From: Deltaproteobacteria bacterium
Lineage (GTDB): Bacteria; Desulfobacterota; Desulfobacteria; Desulfobacterales; UBA11574
Direction of reading: 5' to 3'
Assembly (NCBI GenBank): GCA_019313505.1
Contig: JAFDBA010000157.1
Location: 1 to 7,691, forward strand
DNA: 7,691 nt
This document shows, piece after piece, positions 5,552 to 7,691 of the stretch. The notes under the pieces were generated by a model. It was given only the letters and a program-made list of their open reading frames with translations. It had not been told where the DNA came from and did no database searches. The translations under genes and the position numbers were made by a program. Numbering within the stretch: the first letter of the stretch is position 1; each line of letters starts with the position of its first letter.

Positions 5552-5766
5552 GACAGGATTTACAGGACAGACTGGAAAAGTGACTAAAGTGAACTAAAGT
5601 TTGAAGTGCCTAAAGTTAAGGTGTCGCTACGCTCCATCTTTTATATAACTTGGTAATATTCCTTAACTTTAGATCACTTTAGATCACTTCACACTTAATT
5701 GGCTAAGCATTGTGTATATGCTCAATTAAGGCATAAGTAAATCTTGTATATCCTGTAGATCTTGTC
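5552..5766. repeat. outer inverted repeat pair enclosing repeat copy D
   Basis: GACAGGATTTACAGGA (5552-5567) recurs inverted as TCCTGTAGATCTTGTC (5751-5766), with two mismatches in 16. The pair brackets about 180 bp that contain copy D and a further hairpin: TTAATTG...AGCAT (5695-5710) pairs with ATGCT-CAATTAA (5718-5729). The right end overlaps the stop codon of the YkgJ-like gene and the left end sits just upstream of the dehydrogenase start, so almost the whole intergenic region is one nested palindrome. Sequences like ACAGGATTTACAGGA recur as intergenic repeats in many bacteria, as I recall. Confidence 0.6.
5577..5696 (-). repeat. dispersed palindromic repeat copy D (inverted orientation)
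   Basis: Relative to copies A-C this one is inverted. Its core reads GGTGTCGCTACGCTCC (5620-5635), the reverse complement of GGAGCGTAGCGACACC. TATATAACTTGGTAATATTCC follows, matching the inverted middle segment. The arms are GTGACTAAAGTGAACTAAAG and onward (5580-5621) and CCTTAACTTTAGATCACTTT and onward (5661-5696). CTAAAGTTAAGG (5610-5621) and CCTTAACTTTAG (5661-5672) are a perfect 12-bp inverted pair. It fills the gap between the YkgJ-like gene and the dehydrogenase gene. Confidence 0.85.
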
Positions 5767-6493
5767 AAATTTCACCAAAAAGTGTGTCCTTTATCCATTG
5801 AAAGCCCAGTTTTAAAAGTTCAACATCGTCATTCTTTACGGCACCTAAAGTACCGGAGTCGATGTCCCGGTCATCCAAGATTTTTTTGTCAAATATATGG
5901 GATCTGAAATTATCCAGATCATAACATGCCATGTGAAACATGAGTCTCGATTTGATATCAAGGGAACCGGGGATAAGGCGATTTTTGAGGCTGATGATTT
6001 CCATCATCAGATCGTTCATCTGATTATAGACAAAAATTTTCTGATCTTCTATCCATTCCCGGACGGTCCAAATGTGCCCGTTTTTAAATCCCAGACAGTG
6101 TGGTTCTTTTAAAAGAAAATACTGCTCGGCTATGGTTCCGGTTTCTCTGGATCGTGATGCCATACGAACAAGGGGATAAGTCCGGCACGATGACGGACGG
6201 TCTTCGTATATACTGCATCCGGACCGGGCCACAAACGGGCATTTTAATTCTCTAAACGGATCTGTCTTGAAGGTAATGATCGGAAGCCCGGTTTCGGGGC
6301 CTGTGTGCTGAGAAGTATACCGCTCAAGAAAAAGGTTGGACGATAAACCGAGTCGGTTTTTCATGCGCAATATATCGTAAGGGAAAAGAAACTGGTTAAG
6401 ATCCCGGCAGCATTCATTGAAACATGACACCTTTTTGGAACATGAAAATTTAAATGTGTCGTTCAAGGAAAGGGGTGTCAAATTGTTTTCCAT
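5765..6493 (-). CDS. YkgJ-family cysteine-cluster protein (putative zinc/iron-chelating)
   Basis: The 242-residue soluble protein has the Cys pattern of the CxxCxxCC (UPF0153/YkgJ) family: Cys18, Cys24 and the adjacent pair Cys28-Cys29 in FSCSKKVSCFNECCRDL, then Cys85 and Cys93 in LKCPFVARSGCSIYEDRP, Cys103 in PSSCRTYPL and Cys133 in PHCLGF. The family is predicted to bind a metal ion or Fe-S cluster; its function is unknown. The C-terminal 100 residues have no recognisable motif and look helical. The start is sound: GGAGA lies 8 bases before the ATG. It is transcribed away from the aprBA genes, sharing the 615-bp divergent region, and probably precedes the dehydrogenase gene on one transcript, with the repeat D region between them. 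Confidence 0.85.
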   Translation of the reverse strand: MENNLTPLSLNDTFKFSCSKKVSCFNECCRDLNQFLFPYDILRMKNRLGLSSNLFLERYTSQHTGPETGLPIITFKTDPFRELKCPFVARSGCSIYEDRPSSCRTYPLVRMASRSRETGTIAEQYFLLKEPHCLGFKNGHIWTVREWIEDQKIFVYNQMNDLMMEIISLKNRLIPGSLDIKSRLMFHMACYDLDNFRSHIFDKKILDDRDIDSGTLGAVKNDDVELLKLGFQWIKDTLFGEI

Positions 6494-6540
6494 AAAAGTT
6501 TCTCCATTTTGCGTTACACCAAAAAATTACCAGCAACCAA

Positions 6541-6589
6541 TGATAAATATTCAATGATAAATGATAAATGATAAATGTTCAATGATAAA
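6541..6589 (+). repeat. heptamer tandem array (TGATAAA with TRTTCAA variants)
   Basis: Seven consecutive 7-bp units read TGATAAA, TATTCAA, TGATAAA, TGATAAA, TGATAAA, TGTTCAA, TGATAAA. Exact TGATAAA units begin at 6541, 6555, 6562, 6569 and 6583. The array starts 48 bases upstream of the YkgJ-like ATG. Read on the minus strand, TTGAAC, a 17-bp spacer and TATCAT could serve as a weak promoter within it. Confidence 0.7.
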
Positions 6590-6822
6590 TGCACATCTTG
6601 GAGAAGATCCATAGTGTACTAAAATGGGTCACCATGGTACATACACATTTCCTTCGGGCACTAAATACTGTACGGGATTCATGTCCTGAATAGTTCATGC
6701 AACATGAATGGTATTAAGTACAATATATAGTGTATATTTAAGTGGTTAAATCTATATGTCTGATCAAGCCAAAATGGAATTGAAATGTTAAAAAATTATT
6801 AGATTAGTTTCCCCAAAAGTTC

Positions 6823-6851
6823 TTGACAAGGATAATGTTAATTGTTATCTA
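6823..6851 (+). promoter_or_regulatory. candidate promoter of aprBA
   Basis: TTGACA (6823-6828), a 17-bp spacer and TATCTA (6846-6851). The -35 is perfect and the -10 only fair. Transcription from about 6858 would give a leader of roughly 250 bases before the aprB ATG at 7109. The Fur-like palindrome covers the spacer and the -10, the classic place for a repressor. Confidence 0.45.
6831..6849. promoter_or_regulatory. Fur-box-like 19-bp palindrome in the aprBA promoter
   Basis: GATAATGTTAATTGTTATC agrees with the classical enterobacterial Fur box GATAATGATAATCATTATC at 16 of 19 positions, with perfect GATAA/TTATC ends. It lies in the spacer of the candidate apr promoter. Whether this organism's Fur uses the same motif is not known. 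Confidence 0.45.
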
Positions 6852-7108
6852 ATTCTTTTGGTTTTTATGCCCACACTATCTTATTGATTTTATAGAAAAA
6901 TTTTCATTTGATCATTCCAAAATTTTTAATCACACCGAAGCGTGATTTGAATAAAACCAGAATGTTTTTTTATGATTATTTAAAACAAATGACGGCTTTT
7001 TAGGCCAAAATTATGAAGGGAGGTGCAAAACGCTTAGAAATTGTACCGGAAATTGTTGGAAGAGATTAACATATTGAACATTTATCAAAAAAATCAGGAG
7101 GTACGTAA

Positions 7109-7511
7109 ATGCCAAGTTTTGTAATTGAAGACCGCTTGCATGTACATTTGCCCAAATGATCTGATGGTTCTGGAGCCTAATGAAATGAAGGCTTACAATC
7201 AGGAGCCGGATCAGTGCTGGGAATGTTTTTCGTGCGTAAAGATCTGCCCCACACAAGCGATTGAGGTAAGAGGTTACGCCGATTTTGTTCCGCTTGGAAG
7301 CAGCATTATTCCGATGCTGGGAACCGAGGATGTTATGTGGACCTGTAAATTCAGAAATGGGACAATCAAGCGTTTTAAGTTCCCCATCCGGACAACTCCG
7401 GAAGGTGCTGCCAATGCTTACTTGGATCTGGTAGGCAAGGACCTTGAAAGTGAAGTGCTTTCAACCGAAGAGGCAGACGGCTTTGAGATGCCAACACCCA
7501 CAACTGTCTAA
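7109..7511 (+). CDS. aprB: adenylylsulfate reductase subunit beta (AprB), reading frame broken near the 5' end
   Basis: AprB is the two-[4Fe-4S] electron-transfer subunit of cytoplasmic APS reductase, which reduces adenylylsulfate to sulfite and AMP. A perfect AGGAGG (7096-7101) sits 7 bases before the ATG at 7109, which opens MPSFVIE, the expected AprB N-terminus. That frame ends at TGA 7157-7159 after 16 codons. The body of AprB is in another frame from 7128: KTACMYICPNDLMV, CWECFSCVKICP (cysteines of the second motif), YADFVPLG, MWTCKFRNGTIKRFKFPIRTTPEG, stop at 7509-7511. The family segment between these parts, a CDGCK-type stretch carrying the first two cysteines of one cluster, is missing, with net loss of a number of bases that is not a multiple of three. 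A TTG at 7125 could start the body frame but has no ribosome site at proper distance. It could be a true mutation or a sequence/assembly error. aprA follows 68 bases later. Confidence 0.9.
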
Positions 7512-7579
7512 ACAGACTATGGTTTGTGAAATCGAGCAAAATGATTAATATGATTATATTTATTTAAGGAGGATGTGAT

Positions 7580-7691
7580 ATGGCATTACCGAATAAACCT
7601 TTAGGAGAACTCAAAGCTGTCAAGGATCCTGAAGTTGAAGAGCGTGAAGTTGACATCCTGATTGTGGGCGGCGGAATGGCTGCCTGCGGGA
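7580..7691 (+). CDS. aprA: adenylylsulfate reductase subunit alpha (AprA), N-terminal 37 residues
   Basis: AprA is the FAD-containing catalytic subunit of APS reductase, related to the fumarate reductase flavoproteins and about 650 residues long in full. Only the first 37 codons lie in the window. The sequence begins MALPNKPLGELKAVKDPEVE, characteristic of AprA from sulfate reducers, and reaches the FAD-binding beta-alpha-beta loop VGGGMAACG at the right edge (residues 29-37). AAGGAGG lies 7 bases before the ATG, a strong ribosome site. It follows aprB on the same strand with a 68-base spacer in which I see no terminator, so the two are expected to be co-transcribed, as is usual for aprBA. 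The frame is intact over the visible part, in contrast to aprB. Confidence 0.95.
   Translation, partial: MALPNKPLGELKAVKDPEVEEREVDILIVGGGMAACG

Larger units (their letters stand above)
6494..7108. promoter_or_regulatory. gene-free divergent control region between the YkgJ-like gene and aprBA
   Basis: No convincing gene lies here. From left to right it holds the heptamer array (6541-6589); an 8-bp perfect inverted repeat, ATTCATGT/ACATGAAT (6677-6684 and 6702-6709, 17-base loop); an AT-rich stretch; the apr promoter with its Fur-like box; a 6-bp inverted repeat, AATCAC/GTGATT, near 6930-6950; and a leader of about 250 bases before aprB. A 19-codon frame (7013-7069, MKGGAKRLEIVPEIVGRD) could be a leader peptide, but no ribosome site precedes it. 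None of the dispersed A-D repeats occurs here. Confidence 0.55.

Noticed and set aside
7013..7069. 19-codon frame as a real leader-peptide gene of aprBA
   Set aside because: No ribosome site precedes its ATG, and nothing in the peptide suggests attenuation (no run of regulatory codons).
7109..7160. Programmed frameshift as explanation of broken aprB
   Set aside because: No slippery sequence is visible, and family residues are missing, which a frameshift alone would not explain.
7011..7256. 81-codon minus-strand frame across the aprB 5' region
   Set aside because: It is antisense to aprB and its ribosome site; the translation has no recognisable features.

Overview
The window looks like a piece of a sulfate-reducing Desulfobacterota chromosome, most likely of the Desulfobacteraceae type. 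Its right end carries aprB and the start of aprA, the two subunits of adenylylsulfate (APS) reductase. The aprA N-terminus and the body of aprB are immediately recognisable. The rest is a mosaic of small operons with moderate GC, AT-rich intergenic DNA and several dispersed repeats. This placement rests on protein resemblance only.

Left part (1-3619), all on the minus strand. Reading in the direction of transcription there are: two overlapping small permease subunits (3619-2613), an atypical stand-alone receiver protein (2345-1947), a 12-helix MFS transporter of the fosmidomycin-resistance type (1706-519), and the N-terminal 110 residues of a MinD/Mrp-type ATPase with an inserted two-cluster ferredoxin domain (330-1, running off the window). 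The ATPase gene has its own good sigma70-type promoter.

Middle (3620-6493). A divergent spacer of about 490 bp separates the permeases from a plus-strand IscU/NifU-N-like Fe-S scaffold gene, which has an excellent promoter. Convergent to it is a short-chain dehydrogenase-like gene that lacks the canonical catalytic Lys. Upstream of that lies a YkgJ-family cysteine-cluster gene.

Right part (6494-7691). A gene-free 615-bp divergent region holds a heptamer array, several inverted repeats, and a promoter overlapped by a 19-bp palindrome very close to the classic Fur box. It is followed by aprB and aprA. As given, aprB is broken near its 5' end: the ATG and its strong Shine-Dalgarno are present, but the codons expected to carry the first two Fe-S cysteines are missing and the frame shifts.

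Four of the six larger intergenic gaps carry copies of one imperfect-palindrome repeat. Its arms are arrays of about 10-bp units (AAGTGAACTA) around a conserved core (GGAGCG-N-AGCGACACC). Two copies (upstream of the MFS gene and of the permease pair) sit inside a longer duplicated unit with a conserved hairpin. A third copy, inverted, is enclosed by another inverted repeat (GACAGGATTTACAGGA). These repeats are the strongest candidate for something undescribed.

Several genes concern Fe-S chemistry (ferredoxin-ATPase, IscU-like scaffold, YkgJ-like Cys cluster, AprB), and two of the promoters carry Fur-like sequences. A link between iron supply and the APS reductase locus is a reasonable but unproven inference.
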